A stretch of 64,000 nt of DNA from Candidatus Saccharimonadota bacterium (GCA_028286285.1 JAQBRV010000002.1:1-64000); one strand, 5' to 3'; shown: positions 31,588 through 41,473, counted from the stretch's first letter. The notes: a model not told the origin generated them from the letters alone. Program-made: numbers and translations.

Positions 31588-32349
31588 GTGGCGACAGTAA
31601 TTGCAGTGACTAACCAAAAAGGCGGTGTGGGCAAGACGACGAGTGCCGTTAATATTGCTTTTTTCCTGGCCAAAGCTGGTAAAACAACGCTGTTGATCGA
31701 CTTTGATCCTCAAGGCAATGCTACCAGTGGCCTGGGGGTTGATAAACAGAAGCTCGAAGGAACGATGAGTGAGGTTATGACAGGAAAAAGTACCCTCCAA
31801 GATATCGTTATTCCCACCAAGCACAAAAATATGTCGCTAGCTCCGGCCACGCCCCATCTTGCCAACACTGAGGTTGAGCTTGCCCAGGCCGAACAACGGT
31901 TCACCCGTCTCAAAAAGGCTATCGAAAGTCTCGATGACTACGACTTCATTATTATTGACAGTCCGCCGAGCCTGAGTCTTCTGACTGTGAATGGCCTAAT
32001 CGCCGCCCAGTACGTCTTGTTGCCAGTCCAAGCTGAGTTTTATGCCCTCGAAGGGCTTGGCCAGCTGCTTGAAACAATGAAACTAGTACGTAAAAACATG
32101 AACCCCGGCCTCGATCTGCTCGGCGTGCTTCCCACGATGATGGATAGCCGCACCACCCTAAGCAACCAAGTGCTGGAAGAGATAAAGAAGCATTTCCCCG
32201 GCAAAGTCTTTAACCACCCCATTCCTCGTAATATTCGCCTCGCTGAAGCGCCGAGTCATGGTGTGCCTGTTGGTGCCTATGATCGATTCTCGAAAGGCTC
32301 ACGAGCTTATAAGGCTGTCGCCAAAGAGGTACTTGATCGTGTCGGCTAA
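31588..32349 (+). CDS. parA: Chromosome-partitioning ATPase ParA (Soj)
   Basis: A 253-residue P-loop ATPase of the MinD/ParA group. The deviant Walker A is KGGVGKTT near 11-18, with LLIDFDPQGNATSGLG (A' motif) and IIIDSPPSL (Walker B). There is no N-terminal helix-turn-helix, as in chromosomal Soj. It starts with GTG behind AGAGGAAAG. The last codons overlap parB by 11 nt. It positions the ParB-bound origin region. No parS site with CACGTG core is seen in the window. Confidence 0.93.
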   Translation: MATVIAVTNQKGGVGKTTSAVNIAFFLAKAGKTTLLIDFDPQGNATSGLGVDKQKLEGTMSEVMTGKSTLQDIVIPTKHKNMSLAPATPHLANTEVELAQAEQRFTRLKKAIESLDDYDFIIIDSPPSLSLLTVNGLIAAQYVLLPVQAEFYALEGLGQLLETMKLVRKNMNPGLDLLGVLPTMMDSRTTLSNQVLEEIKKHFPGKVFNHPIPRNIRLAEAPSHGVPVGAYDRFSKGSRAYKAVAKEVLDRVG

Positions 32350-33220
32350 ATTCAACAAGGGTCTTGGGCGTAGTTTCGATTCGCTGATTCCGACAGATCT
32401 ATTCGATGAGACGTTTGATCCGACCGCTCGCCAAGATGAAAAGGTGAGCGAGCTGCGCAGCGTAAGTCTGTCTGACATTACGGCCGATCCCGAGCAACCA
32501 CGTCGACACTTTGAGGAAGTGCCGCTTGTTGAGCTTGCCGCTTCTATCAAAGAACACGGTATCTTGCAGCCGATTGTCGTGACAGCTAAAAACGGGGCGT
32601 ATCAGATTGTTGCCGGAGAACGACGTTATCGTGCAGCCAAAATGGCGGGACTGCAAAAAATACCTGTCCTTATACGTACGTTGAGTGCTCAGCACAAACT
32701 CGAGCTTTCATTGATTGAAAATATCCAACGACGCGATCTCAACCCACTTGAAACAGCCACGGCCTATCTGAAGCTTCGTGATCAATTTAATCTCACACTC
32801 GAGCAAATCGGCGCGCGAGTTGGCGGTAAGTCGGTTAGCGCCATCAGCAACACGCTGCGTCTTTTGCGCTTGCCTGACGTCGTCAAGACAGCCATGATCG
32901 AGGGCAAACTGACTGAGGGTCAGGTTCGTCCTCTGATCGGCGTCGACGAAAAAGTTGTCGCCGGTGTCATCGAGCAAATTATCCGTGAGGATTGGAGTGC
33001 GCGCAAGGTTGAACAATTTATCATTTCACTGCGTACCTCCACACCGAAAGGTGCCACTAAAACGGTCTCGAGTGATTTTTCCACTCAGGTGAACAGTCTT
33101 GAAAAACGATTCGCAACCCGTATTCAAATACGCAGTAACCCCAAGGGAGCTGGCCGGATTGTGATTGCTTTTAAAGACAGTAAAGAATTTGAACGCATCC
33201 AACGCTTACTTGAGAAATAA
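32339..33220 (+). CDS. parB: Chromosome-partitioning protein ParB (Spo0J)
   Basis: A 293-residue protein, starting VSAKFNKGLGRSFDSLIP with GTG at 32339 inside the end of parA (the longer upstream frame is an out-of-frame reading of parA). The N-terminal CTPase/ParB box includes PEQPRRHFEE and GERRYRAAKMAGLQKIPVLI; ENIQRRDLNPLETA follows, and a helix-turn-helix lies near 140-200. The C-terminal dimerisation part is short. It binds parS sites near the origin and loads with CTP. lepB converges on it from the other strand, 3 nt away. Confidence 0.93.
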   Translation: MSAKFNKGLGRSFDSLIPTDLFDETFDPTARQDEKVSELRSVSLSDITADPEQPRRHFEEVPLVELAASIKEHGILQPIVVTAKNGAYQIVAGERRYRAAKMAGLQKIPVLIRTLSAQHKLELSLIENIQRRDLNPLETATAYLKLRDQFNLTLEQIGARVGGKSVSAISNTLRLLRLPDVVKTAMIEGKLTEGQVRPLIGVDEKVVAGVIEQIIREDWSARKVEQFIISLRTSTPKGATKTVSSDFSTQVNSLEKRFATRIQIRSNPKGAGRIVIAFKDSKEFERIQRLLEK

Positions 33221-33223
33221 TTT

Positions 33224-33823
33224 CTAGAAACTTCGCATCTTTGTGAAAGGAAAAATCCGTAAACTGACCGGACCGATAATATCGTAGTAGGGAATTGTCC
33301 CGAGGCCGTTACGAGAATCATAGGAAAAGCTTTCTTGGCGATGGTCGCCCGAGACGAAAATTGTCTCATCGGGTACGACTGCATCGACTTCGCCACTAGT
33401 CGGACTACCGGGCTCACCATTATTGGTGTCGTCCGGGTTAAAACCCTCGGGGTGTTCGCCGTTATAGACGGTGTAGGCGCCATTCTTGAGCACCACATGC
33501 TCTCCGGCGAAGGCGATAACACGCTTGACGATGTATTCTTCACCCATGCCAGCAGTGAATTTTGGATTCTTAAAAACAATCACTTGGCCTCGGTCTGGTA
33601 CGTAGCTCTTATTTTGCAGCTGCGCCCATGATACGGGGAGGCGGTTTACCACCAGTCGGTCACCAGTATAGAGCGTTTTCTCCATGCTCGGTCCTTCGAC
33701 ATTGAAGCTCCGAAAGACAAAGGTATTGATAAAGATAGTGCCAATCAGGACGCAGAGTACAAAAACGATGACACCGAGAGTGTCTTTAAAAAGGGGATGC
33801 CGTTGCAAGAAAGAAGCGTGCAT
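33224..33823 (-). CDS. lepB: Signal peptidase I
   Basis: A 199-residue membrane-anchored protease. One helix near 16-35, then the catalytic Ser46 in GPSMEKTL and Lys100 in EEYIVKRVIAFAGE, and the C-terminal SGDHRQESFDSR-like box (SGDHRQESFSYDSRNG). It cleaves signal peptides of proteins exported by SecA. A TATAGT box lies 7 nt before the ATG; the AAAAGGA between them is too close to serve as ribosome binding site, so the mRNA is leaderless. It diverges from the LCP gene at 33918. Confidence 0.93.
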   Translation of the reverse strand: MHASFLQRHPLFKDTLGVIVFVLCVLIGTIFINTFVFRSFNVEGPSMEKTLYTGDRLVVNRLPVSWAQLQNKSYVPDRGQVIVFKNPKFTAGMGEEYIVKRVIAFAGEHVVLKNGAYTVYNGEHPEGFNPDDTNNGEPGSPTSGEVDAVVPDETIFVSGDHRQESFSYDSRNGLGTIPYYDIIGPVSLRIFPFTKMRSF

Positions 33824-33917
33824 TCCTTTTACTATACACGTTTTGAAAGGTTCAGTAAAAGGCTTATGCTTTTCATTTGAATGTCAGCTTCTCTCGTGTA
33901 TAGTAGAGTGAGTATTT

Positions 33918-35537
33918 ATGAAAAAACAGTCTTCATCATCTGTCGACGGATTTATACCTCGCCGATCTGGAAGGGTATTGGGCGAGACCCAACAACCTAT
34001 CGGACGTCAACGGCCAGAGGTGGGCATGCCATTACCTGGTGATGATTCGGAGCCGATGCGACCTTCACGGCAAGTAGCACGCAATGATATTGACGATTCC
34101 CTTAAGAAGATTGACGAAGAGGATAATCAGCAGCCAGCCAAGAAGCGTCGTTTCTTCAGGAAAAATCGTCGCGCAAAAAAGCCCGCTTCGTCGAAAAAGA
34201 AGCTAATCAAACGAATTATTATTGGACTCATCATTATCGCGGTGCTCGCGGGTGCCTACGTTGGTATTAAGGCACTGCTTGCGAGCGGCAATGTCTTTAA
34301 GGGAAATCCGTTTGATATTTTTCAAAATCAGCCGCTCAAAAAAGACGAAAATGGCCGCAGTAATATCTTAGTCTTTGGGACATCTGAGGATGATGGGCCG
34401 GATCACGGCGGCGCCAACCTGACAGACTCTATTATGGTAGTGAGCATCGACCAAGACAAGAAGAACGCTTACATGGTAAGTATCCCCCGAGACCTCTATG
34501 TTGAATATGGTGAAACATGTCCCGAGGGTTACCGAGGAAAAATCAACAGCCTGTACGATTGTTTCTCGGACGGTGAGGCCAATCAAGAAGCTGGCGCCAA
34601 CGCCTTAAGGAAAAAGGTCGGTGAAGTGTTGGGTCTTGATGTTCAATACTATGCACACCTGAACTACACCGTTGTCCGCGATGCGGTCAATGCGGTTGGT
34701 GGTATCGATTTGACGATCGAGTCCGAAGATCCTCGTGGTATCCTTGACCGTAACTTTGACTGGAAATGTGGCTACAAATGTTACTACGTAAAATATGCCA
34801 ACGGAGAGAAAGCTCATCTTGACGGTGAACATGCATTGGCGCTGGCTCGGGCTCGTAACGCCAGTGGCGGCTATGGACTACCTGGCGGTAACTTTGATAG
34901 AGAGAAGAATCAGCAGAAGATCATTAAGGCTCTGCGCGAAAAAGCCGTGAGTGCTGGGACATTAACGAATGTTGGAAAAGTCACTGCGCTGATCGACGCA
35001 CTCGGCAATAACCTGCGTACTAACTTCGAAACTAAAGAAATCCGGACGCTAATGTCACTCGGTACCGATATTCCGAGTGAGAATATTCAGCCGATCAGTC
35101 TCGTACAAGAGGGTGAAGCGGTCGTGACGACGGATAATATCGCAGGTGCGAGTGTTGTGGTACCAATCGCCGGACTCTTTGATTACTCGGACATCCAGAC
35201 CTACGTATTGAAGAAGCTAAATAGCAACGCCATCACTCGCGAAGCGGCTCAGATTGTGATGTTGAACGGGTCTGCTGTGATTGGTGTCGGTCAAAAAGAA
35301 GCCGACAGCCTCACAGCCAAAGGCTTTAGTATCGCTTCGATTGATAATGCTCCAGCTGGCACCTACGCTCGAGTTGAAATTTACCAAATCGGCAAAGGTA
35401 TGACAGCGACCGCGGCGAAGCTAAAAGAGCTTTACAATGTGAAAACTATCAAAACCTCAACCCCTCCAATTGCCGTCGCTGGCACGACAAACTTCGTCAT
35501 TATTATTGGTCAAGATCTCTCGTCAAGCTCAAACTAA
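33918..35537 (+). CDS. LytR-CpsA-Psr family glycopolymer ligase
   Basis: A 539-residue protein. Residues 1-90 are hydrophilic and Lys/Arg-rich (cytoplasmic), a membrane helix lies near 96-116, the LCP domain follows from about 150 (NILVFGTSEDDG, TDSIMVVSIDQDKKNAYMVSIPRDLYVE, GGIDLTIE, HLDGEHALALARAR), and a LytR C-terminal domain occupies about 430-539. LCP proteins attach teichoic acid-like or other glycopolymers from undecaprenyl phosphate to peptidoglycan. uppS in this window supplies the carrier lipid. A TATAGT box is 13 nt upstream and no ribosome binding site is seen. Gram-positive-type envelope is implied. Confidence 0.88.
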   Translation: MKKQSSSSVDGFIPRRSGRVLGETQQPIGRQRPEVGMPLPGDDSEPMRPSRQVARNDIDDSLKKIDEEDNQQPAKKRRFFRKNRRAKKPASSKKKLIKRIIIGLIIIAVLAGAYVGIKALLASGNVFKGNPFDIFQNQPLKKDENGRSNILVFGTSEDDGPDHGGANLTDSIMVVSIDQDKKNAYMVSIPRDLYVEYGETCPEGYRGKINSLYDCFSDGEANQEAGANALRKKVGEVLGLDVQYYAHLNYTVVRDAVNAVGGIDLTIESEDPRGILDRNFDWKCGYKCYYVKYANGEKAHLDGEHALALARARNASGGYGLPGGNFDREKNQQKIIKALREKAVSAGTLTNVGKVTALIDALGNNLRTNFETKEIRTLMSLGTDIPSENIQPISLVQEGEAVVTTDNIAGASVVVPIAGLFDYSDIQTYVLKKLNSNAITREAAQIVMLNGSAVIGVGQKEADSLTAKGFSIASIDNAPAGTYARVEIYQIGKGMTATAAKLKELYNVKTIKTSTPPIAVAGTTNFVIIIGQDLSSSSN

Positions 35538-35558
35538 AATGCTATACTAAGTAAACAT

Positions 35559-36365
35559 ATGGAGTTCTTAAAAGTTGCACGGCGTCGATCGCTCTGGAGT
35601 GAAGTTCTTTACATTCTCCTTAATCTACTGCTTGTTGCAGCGGTGCTTGTTTCGGTTTGGGCAGTGAAGTCACCTGCATTTCCGATTGCCCTGGTTCTAC
35701 TGAGCAAATGGCGCATTTTGGCAGTCCGCCCGCGCTATTGGTTTGCCCATATCTTGTCGAATGCAGTTGATCTGATTGTCAGTATTGGCCTCGTGGTTCT
35801 GTTATACGCCGCAAGCGGCGCCTGGATCGCCCAGGTCATCATCGCATTGCTCTATGCCCTCTGGCTACTACTCCTCAAACCGCGCTCCAAACGCAGTCTG
35901 GTGATTGCTCAAGCAGGCGTTGGGCTTTTCGTAGGAGTGACATCAATAGCGATTGTGTCAGCCGACTGGTATCTTTCACTGGTCGTCCTTATATTTTGGG
36001 TAATTGGCTATAGCACAGCGCGGCATGTGTTATTGGCGTACGATGAACAAGCTCATGTATCGTTTCTAAGCCTGTTGTGGGCATTCGTGGTGGCTGAAAT
36101 CGGTTGGTTAACGTACCATTGGACAATCGCGTATGACTTGCCGGGCATCGGATCTATCCAATTGCCGCAGGTATCTATAATTCTGCTGTTACTCAGTTTC
36201 CTAGCGGAGCGCATTTACGGTACATATGTCCGTCGTGGACAAGTTCGCTACAGTGATGTTCTGTTGCCACTCCTACTATCCATTAGTATTATACTCGTTA
36301 TTTACTTACAGTTTAACTGTCCTCCTCAAGGAACCCTCGAAGAGTGTCGCGGACTGTTCTACTGA
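35559..36365 (+). CDS. Polytopic membrane protein of unknown function
   Basis: A 268-residue, very hydrophobic protein with about eight helices and short loops. The loops carry few charges; the N-terminus has LKVARRRSLWSEV before the first helix. The middle loop LLKPRSKRSL is positive. The C-terminus has two Cys in QFNCPPQGTLEECRG, likely outside, which could be oxidised by the VKOR system. TATACT lies 10 nt before the ATG and no Shine-Dalgarno is visible. It sits between the LCP ligase and HtrA genes on the same strand. No family recognised. Confidence 0.75.
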   Translation: MEFLKVARRRSLWSEVLYILLNLLLVAAVLVSVWAVKSPAFPIALVLLSKWRILAVRPRYWFAHILSNAVDLIVSIGLVVLLYAASGAWIAQVIIALLYALWLLLLKPRSKRSLVIAQAGVGLFVGVTSIAIVSADWYLSLVVLIFWVIGYSTARHVLLAYDEQAHVSFLSLLWAFVVAEIGWLTYHWTIAYDLPGIGSIQLPQVSIILLLLSFLAERIYGTYVRRGQVRYSDVLLPLLLSISIILVIYLQFNCPPQGTLEECRGLFY

Positions 36366-36411
36366 ATTTAACAGCTTAGGCTAAGGAAATAGCGGTATTA
36401 TGGAGAATACT

Positions 36412-37584
36412 ATGGATACATCCTCATCAACACCCTCGGCTTCGAAAACTCCGCGATCATCAAAGAAACCGCCGTTTATTATCGGGGGTATTATACTCGT
36501 TATTTTGTGTTTCGTGGCCGGCATTGGTGGTAGTTACCTCTATACTAAGTTTGGCTCGCCACCTGTGACGTCGCTTGCCACGGGGTATGACGGTAATCGT
36601 ATTGTCTCACAGGAAGAAGAGGATGTGGCAGCAGTTGCTGACAAAGTTGCTCCGAGTGTGGTATCGATTCTTACCACCAGCCAATCTCGTTCACCATCGT
36701 CCTACGCGCTTCAGCAAGAGGGGGCTGGAACGGGTATTATTATCAGTAAGGATGGTTACCTTCTGACCAATAACCATGTGATTGACGGTGCCGCTGATGT
36801 ACGAGTGGTGACAGCCGACGGTACCACCTACGAAGATGTGAAAATCATTGGCCGTGACCCGCTCAACGACGTGGCATTCTTGAAGGTAAACGGCGCCTCA
36901 AATCTGCCCGCAGCTGAACTGGGTGATTCGAAATCAGTTCGCATCGGCCAAAAAGTGATCGCCATCGGCAACGCGTTGGGTCAATACCAAAACACTGTAA
37001 CGAGCGGCATCATTTCCGGTACTGGACGCTCGGTTGAAGCCAGTATCGACGGAACTGACACTGGTGGTACCGAAAGCCTCACTGACCTGATTCAAACCGA
37101 CGCCGCAATTAATTCGGGTAATTCCGGTGGCCCGTTGGTCAACCTAGCTGGGCAAGTTATCGGTATCAACACAGCGATCGCCTACGATGCCAATAGCGTC
37201 GGTTTCGTAATTCCTATTAGTGCCACCAAGGGTGTTATCGCTAGTGTGATTGAATCGGGCAAAGTCTCACGGGCATATCTCGGCGTGCGCTACCTATCCG
37301 TCACGCCAGATGTTGCCAAGACCTACAATCTTTCGGTCAAACAGGGTGCTTATATTTACTCTGATGGTGGTGCTAAGGCGGTTGTTGCTGGCGGGCCAGC
37401 CGACAAGGCCGGTATTAAGGATAAAGACATTATTACCAAAGTGAACGGTGTCGACATCGGGGCAAAAGGCAGCGTCGCCACGCTCATCGGTGAATATAAG
37501 CCGGGTGACACGGTGGAACTTACCATTCTTCGTGATGGCAAAACCATCACGACCAAAGTAAATCTGACACCGTATAGCAGCTAA
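36412..37584 (+). CDS. HtrA/DegP-type serine protease with one PDZ domain
   Basis: About 390 residues. A cytoplasmic Ser/Pro/Lys-rich start, a membrane helix near 24-45, a trypsin-like domain with catalytic His122 (LTNNHVI), Asp153 (LNDVAFLKV) and Ser238 (NSGNSGGPLVN), and one PDZ domain from about 290 (YLGVRYLSV..GPADKAGIKDKDIITKVNG). It is an anchored quality-control protease outside the membrane. The ATG at 36412 is preferred over 36400 because a TATTAT -10 box covers the earlier ATG and GGAG lies in between. It ends in CTAA shared with the convergent prmC stop. Confidence 0.92.
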   Translation: MDTSSSTPSASKTPRSSKKPPFIIGGIILVILCFVAGIGGSYLYTKFGSPPVTSLATGYDGNRIVSQEEEDVAAVADKVAPSVVSILTTSQSRSPSSYALQQEGAGTGIIISKDGYLLTNNHVIDGAADVRVVTADGTTYEDVKIIGRDPLNDVAFLKVNGASNLPAAELGDSKSVRIGQKVIAIGNALGQYQNTVTSGIISGTGRSVEASIDGTDTGGTESLTDLIQTDAAINSGNSGGPLVNLAGQVIGINTAIAYDANSVGFVIPISATKGVIASVIESGKVSRAYLGVRYLSVTPDVAKTYNLSVKQGAYIYSDGGAKAVVAGGPADKAGIKDKDIITKVNGVDIGAKGSVATLIGEYKPGDTVELTILRDGKTITTKVNLTPYSS

Positions 37585-38432
37585 CGTTTCTTAAGCGCCA
37601 GGCAGTAGTCGTGAATTTTGAGGGGCGATAGTCCGAGGCTTCGAGCCTTTGTCTGGATTGCTTCGTGTTGCTCAGGATCAGCCTCAAGTAGCAGTAAGCC
37701 CGCTGTTGGCAGTATTTCGCTTGCTTCCACCAGTAATTTATTAATAAGACCCAGCCCACCGCTACGCGCAAATAGGGCGACGCTCGGTTCATGCTCGGTT
37801 TCGGGTGAGCGTTCCCACGATTCGTCGACGTAGGGCAGGTTAGCGATGATAATGTCAGGCTGCAGTACGTAGTTTTTTAGTAGATCGCTGCGCAGCGTCG
37901 TCACGTCAGCCTGCAGGGCATCGGCGTTTCGTTCGGCCACCGTTAGGGCATGTCGCGAGATATCCGTCAATGTGACCTCGAGCTCGGGGAATTCCAGTTT
38001 GGCGGTGATGCCCAGACAGCCGCTGCCCGTCCCGACGTCGACAAGGCGTTTGCTGTGACCCGGCAGCGCTTTGGTGTTTGGGAGTAGCTCCTTCAATATG
38101 TCGATAATTGCTTCTGACTCAGGGCGGGGAATCAGCACGCTTGGGTTGACGATGAACCGGCGGCCATAAAACTCTTTGTGGCCAGTGATGTAGGCCAGCG
38201 GTACTCGGTCAACTCGCAGTGCCAGGCGGCTGTTGGCGATTTCTTCGATTCGCGGCGGGAGTTCTTCGTCACGATACATATGTAGGTAAGTGCGGCCTTT
38301 TCTAAGGGTGTGTGACAAGATTAGTTCGGCATCAAGTTTAGCCGTACCAATACCAGCACTAATAAGTTCACTCATCGCCTGAGTGACCCATTCATTAATT
38401 GTGAGCGTTTTTGGCTGCAAGTTCTCGTTCAT
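37581..38432 (-). CDS. prmC: Release factor glutamine methyltransferase
   Basis: A 283-residue class I SAM methyltransferase. The N-terminal helical domain (1-80) precedes [13 protein letters not shown] (SAM site, about 130-142) and the catalytic motif ANLPYV near 198-203. The canonical motif is NPPY; here the first Pro is Leu (NLPY). It methylates the GGQ Gln of the release factors encoded here by prfA and prfB. The start overlaps the end of prfA by 38 nt, giving coupled translation, as in many bacteria. Confidence 0.9.
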   Translation of the reverse strand: MNENLQPKTLTINEWVTQAMSELISAGIGTAKLDAELILSHTLRKGRTYLHMYRDEELPPRIEEIANSRLALRVDRVPLAYITGHKEFYGRRFIVNPSVLIPRPESEAIIDILKELLPNTKALPGHSKRLVDVGTGSGCLGITAKLEFPELEVTLTDISRHALTVAERNADALQADVTTLRSDLLKNYVLQPDIIIANLPYVDESWERSPETEHEPSVALFARSGGLGLINKLLVEASEILPTAGLLLLEADPEQHEAIQTKARSLGLSPLKIHDYCLALKKR

Positions 38433-39465
38433 ATGCTTGAAGGTTCTCCACTAAATCATCAATATCGCCATTCATTGCCTGAGGGATACCAGAACGGCTA
38501 TAGCCAATACGATGGTCGGTGATGCGGTCTTGCGGGAAGTTGTAGGTGCGGATTTTTTCGCTACGATCACCCGAACCGATCAGACTGCGGCGTTCGGCAG
38601 CCTGTTTGGACTGTTCTTCGTCGATTTTGGCTTGCAATAGTCGGGCACGCAGTACGCTCATGGCTTTTTCTTTGTTCTTGATCTGTGATTTCTCGTCTTG
38701 GTTGGTCACCACCAGGCCAGTCGGCAGGTGAGTGATGCGCACGGCGCTGTCAGTGGTGTTGACCGACTGGCCACCGTGGCCACCGGCACGGTAGACATCA
38801 ATCTTGAGGTCATTGGCATGGATGGCGACGTCAGTTTCAGCCGCTTCAGGAAGAACGGCGACCGTCACGGTGCTGGTGTGGATCCGTCCCTGGCTCTCTG
38901 TTGATGGCACGCGCTGGACGCGGTGGACGCCACTTTCAAACTTCAGCTGCGCATATGGTGCATCGCCCTTCACGCCAAAAACAACTTCTTTGTAGCCGCC
39001 AGTATCGTTGGCACTTTCTGAGATAGCCTCGGTCTTGAGACTGTGGGCTTCACAGTAGCGTAGGTACATACGGTAGAGTTCAGCGGCGAACAGGCTGGCT
39101 TCGTCACCGCCCGCACCGGCGCGAATTTCAATAATGACGTTCTTTTCGTCGTTGGGATCTTTTGGCGCCAGCATCAGGAATAATTCGTCATCGAGCGCAT
39201 CGAGCGCGGCTTCGTTTTCAGTCATCTCCATCTTTGCGAGTTCAGCTAGTTCGTCACTGCCGCTGGCTAGCTCCCGGGTGGTAGCCAGCTGTTTTTCGAG
39301 CTCGTCGCGGCGCTGCGCCTTTTCGATCAATAGTTCAAGCTCGGTCAAGCGCTTATTCTTAGAACTATAATCAGGATCGCTATAGGCGGTAGGGGATGCA
39401 AGAAAATCAGCTAGCGTTTGCTGCTCTGCACGGAGTTCATCGATGTTGAGGCTAATCTTTGGCAT
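38395..39465 (-). CDS. prfA: Peptide chain release factor 1
   Basis: A 356-residue factor. The recognition loop reads [14 protein letters not shown] where E. coli RF1 has PAT; the tripeptide PST still fits the PxT type, so it reads UAA and UAG. The catalytic GGQ is in [15 protein letters not shown] near 230. A hairpin terminator (39480-39526) lies just upstream of the start, between it and rpmE, and prmC overlaps its end. Confidence 0.93.
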   Translation of the reverse strand: MPKISLNIDELRAEQQTLADFLASPTAYSDPDYSSKNKRLTELELLIEKAQRRDELEKQLATTRELASGSDELAELAKMEMTENEAALDALDDELFLMLAPKDPNDEKNVIIEIRAGAGGDEASLFAAELYRMYLRYCEAHSLKTEAISESANDTGGYKEVVFGVKGDAPYAQLKFESGVHRVQRVPSTESQGRIHTSTVTVAVLPEAAETDVAIHANDLKIDVYRAGGHGGQSVNTTDSAVRITHLPTGLVVTNQDEKSQIKNKEKAMSVLRARLLQAKIDEEQSKQAAERRSLIGSGDRSEKIRTYNFPQDRITDHRIGYSRSGIPQAMNGDIDDLVENLQAYERELAAKNAHN

Positions 39466-39479
39466 ATCTGTTCCTATTA

Positions 39480-39526
39480 AACCATATAAAAAGAGACTGC
39501 AGGTGCGCAGTCTCTTTTTATATGGT
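39480..39526 (-). terminator. Long palindromic terminator between rpmE and prfA
   Basis: ACCATATAAAAAGAGACTGC and GCAGTCTCTTTTTATATGGT are perfect inverted copies around AGGTGC. The T-run lies inside the stem on both strands. It would end the rpmE transcript before prfA and also block read-through from the right. Confidence 0.85.
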
Positions 39527-39528
39527 AG

Positions 39529-39855
39529 CTATTTATCAGCGGCGGCTTTTTTGTCGGCGGCTGCTTTAGACTTTTTCGCTTTGTTAGCCAGGGCTTCTTT
39601 GCGCTCAGTAGCGGCTGCGGCACGGGCTTTAAAGCGATCGACACGACCTTCGGTGTCGATGATTTTTTCTTCACCAGTGAAGAAAGGATGTGAGGCACTC
39701 GAAATGTGCACCTTCACGAGGGGGTAGGTGTTGCCGTCTTCCCAATCGATCGTATCGCTGGTGTCAGCGGTACTCTGAGTGAGAAAGGCGAACCCGGCTG
39801 CATCGTCGCTAAATACGACGGGGCGATAGTTGGTGGGGTGTATACTGCTTTTCAT
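39529..39855 (-). CDS. rpmE2: 50S ribosomal protein L31 type B
   Basis: A 108-residue protein. [26 protein letters not shown] and [23 protein letters not shown] match type B L31, the form without zinc-binding Cys. The last 35 residues form an Ala/Lys-rich extension ([19 protein letters not shown]) that is longer than usual. The promoter ends 9 nt before the ATG, so the mRNA is nearly leaderless. It precedes prfA across a terminator. Confidence 0.9.
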   Translation of the reverse strand: MKSSIHPTNYRPVVFSDDAAGFAFLTQSTADTSDTIDWEDGNTYPLVKVHISSASHPFFTGEEKIIDTEGRVDRFKARAAAATERKEALANKAKKSKAAADKKAAADK

Positions 39856-39864
39856 AACTGACTT

Positions 39865-39893
39865 ATTGTAACTGATGGAGGGGGTATTGTCAA
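39865..39893 (-). promoter_or_regulatory. Promoter of rpmE with leaderless spacing
   Basis: On the minus strand TTGACA (39893-39888), exactly 17 nt, TACAAT (39870-39865), then 9 nt to the ATG. Confidence 0.85.
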
Positions 39894-40000
39894 AGGGGTA
39901 AAAACCGGGTACAATGACGAGGTAACAATTTTAATGACACAACCGATTCGCACACTCCTGAATACTCAGGGCGGACGGTGAGGAACAAGGAGTAAAAACC

Positions 40001-40720
40001 ATGGCAGTAACTGTCGATATTAAAGCTTTGCTCGAAGCTGGTGTTCACTTTGGACACAAAACGAGCCGTTGGCACCCGAAAATGGCGCCATACATTCATA
40101 GCAAGCGCCAAGAAAGCCACATCATCGACCTCGTCAAAACGGTCGAAGGTTTGGAAGTGGCATTGCCATTTATTACTAAAACTGTGGCGAGTGGCAAGCA
40201 AGTTCTGTTTGTTGGCACGAAGAAACAAGCCAAAGATATCGTCAAAGCAGCGGCTGAAAAGGTGAACCAACCATTCGTGACGGAACGATGGATCGGTGGC
40301 ATGCTGACCAACGTCGCAACCATGAACACGCAGATGAAAAAACTACGTGATCTTGAAACACGCATGGACAGCGGTGACCTTGAAAAGCGCTACTCTAAGC
40401 TGGAAGTTCAGCGTTTCCAAGAGGAAATCGACGAACTGAACGGTAAATATGGTGGTATCAAGACATTGAGCGGTAAGCTCGGCGCAGTCATCGTGCTTGA
40501 TGTTCTGACCGATGCTAACGCAGTTAAAGAAGCAAAAACCCTCGGTGTACCAGTGGTCGCTGTGGTTGATACCAACGCTGACCCTAGCGTGATTGACTAT
40601 GTGATTCCAGGTAATGATGATGCGATTAAAGGTCTTCAGCTTCTGCTTGATTACTTCGTTGCGGCAGTGGCAGAAGGTGCTGGTTCGGTTAAAAAAGCTG
40701 ACGTTGAAGAGGAGAAATAA
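40001..40720 (+). CDS. rpsB: 30S ribosomal protein S2
   Basis: A 239-residue protein. Starts MAVTVDIKALLEAGVHFGHKTSRWHPKM, with ERWIGGMLTNVATM and AVVDTNADPSVIDYVIPGNDDA, all classic S2. AAGGAG lies 9 nt before the ATG. The leader is about 80 nt from a TACAAT box at about 39910 and contains short dyads, as known for rpsB leaders, though no specific S2 site can be drawn. It is followed by tsf after 3 nt. Confidence 0.95.
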   Translation: MAVTVDIKALLEAGVHFGHKTSRWHPKMAPYIHSKRQESHIIDLVKTVEGLEVALPFITKTVASGKQVLFVGTKKQAKDIVKAAAEKVNQPFVTERWIGGMLTNVATMNTQMKKLRDLETRMDSGDLEKRYSKLEVQRFQEEIDELNGKYGGIKTLSGKLGAVIVLDVLTDANAVKEAKTLGVPVVAVVDTNADPSVIDYVIPGNDDAIKGLQLLLDYFVAAVAEGAGSVKKADVEEEK

Positions 40721-40723
40721 GCG

Positions 40724-41320
40724 ATGGGTGTAACAATCGATGACATTAAAAAGCTCAAAGAACTCACCGGAGTTGGTTTGACTGATGCAAAAGTCGCTTT
40801 GGTTGAAGCCGATGGTGATTTTGATAAGGCGCTTGAAGCCATGCGCAAAAAAGGCCTGACAAAGGCCGAGAAAAAAGGTGATCGTGAAGCTCGTGCCGGC
40901 GTGATTGATAGCTATGTGCACGATGGCCGCATTGGTGTGCTCGTAGAATTAAACTGTGAAACAGAATTCGTAGCCAAACTCGATGAGTTCAAGCAACTTG
41001 CTCATGAAATTGCTATGCAAATCGCAGCCATGAGTCCACAATTTGTTAACCAAACCGATATCCCGAGCGAAGAAGTAACTCGTGTCCGCAGCGAGGCGGC
41101 TGCAAGTGATGCACTGAAGAGTAAACCGGCTGATATGGTTGAAAAGATTGTTGATGGTCAGGTGAAGAAGCACTTTGTTGAAAAAGTACTACTAAGCCAG
41201 GGCTACATACTTGACGATAGCAAGACGGTTGAACAACACATCAAAGAGAGCATCGCGAAACTTGGCGAAAACATCATTGTTGGGCAGTTTAAGCGTATTG
41301 AACTTGGTGTCAACGAATAG
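40724..41320 (+). CDS. tsf: Translation elongation factor Ts
   Basis: A 198-residue protein. The N-terminal UBA-like domain is DDIKKLKELTGVGLTDAKVALVEADGD, followed by the TDFV-like box CETEFVAKLDEFKQLAHEIAMQIAA. The second core domain of E. coli Ts (283 residues) is missing, giving the short form as in Thermus. It exchanges GDP for GTP on EF-Tu. Directly behind rpsB; a terminator follows, so pyrH and frr are not in this transcript. Confidence 0.94.
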   Translation: MGVTIDDIKKLKELTGVGLTDAKVALVEADGDFDKALEAMRKKGLTKAEKKGDREARAGVIDSYVHDGRIGVLVELNCETEFVAKLDEFKQLAHEIAMQIAAMSPQFVNQTDIPSEEVTRVRSEAAASDALKSKPADMVEKIVDGQVKKHFVEKVLLSQGYILDDSKTVEQHIKESIAKLGENIIVGQFKRIELGVNE

Positions 41321-41351
41321 ATAGTTGAACCTTGTAACCTTGTAGTTGTGA

Positions 41352-41378
41352 AATAGGCCCTCTGGGCCTATTTTTTAT
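41352..41378 (+). terminator. Rho-independent terminator after tsf
   Basis: AATAGGCC-CTCT-GGGCCTATT followed by TTTTATA. Confidence 0.9.
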
Positions 41379-41407
41379 ATTTAACAGAGTTTATTGATTC
41401 ATAAGTC

Positions 41408-41436
41408 TTGACAAAAACAAGCATAAGTGCTATGAT
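41408..41436 (+). promoter_or_regulatory. Promoter of the 41474 gene
   Basis: TTGACA (41408-41413), a 17-nt spacer ending TGC, TATGAT (41431-41436). Very similar to the promoter of the KGG gene at 320. Confidence 0.8.
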
Positions 41437-41473
41437 GAATGCAAATCTACAAAAACAAAAAAAGGAAAAACCA

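Noticed and set aside
31588-33220. parA-parB as marker of a replication origin in the window
   Set aside because: No dnaA, dnaN, rpmH or cluster of DnaA boxes was seen nearby, so no origin is called.
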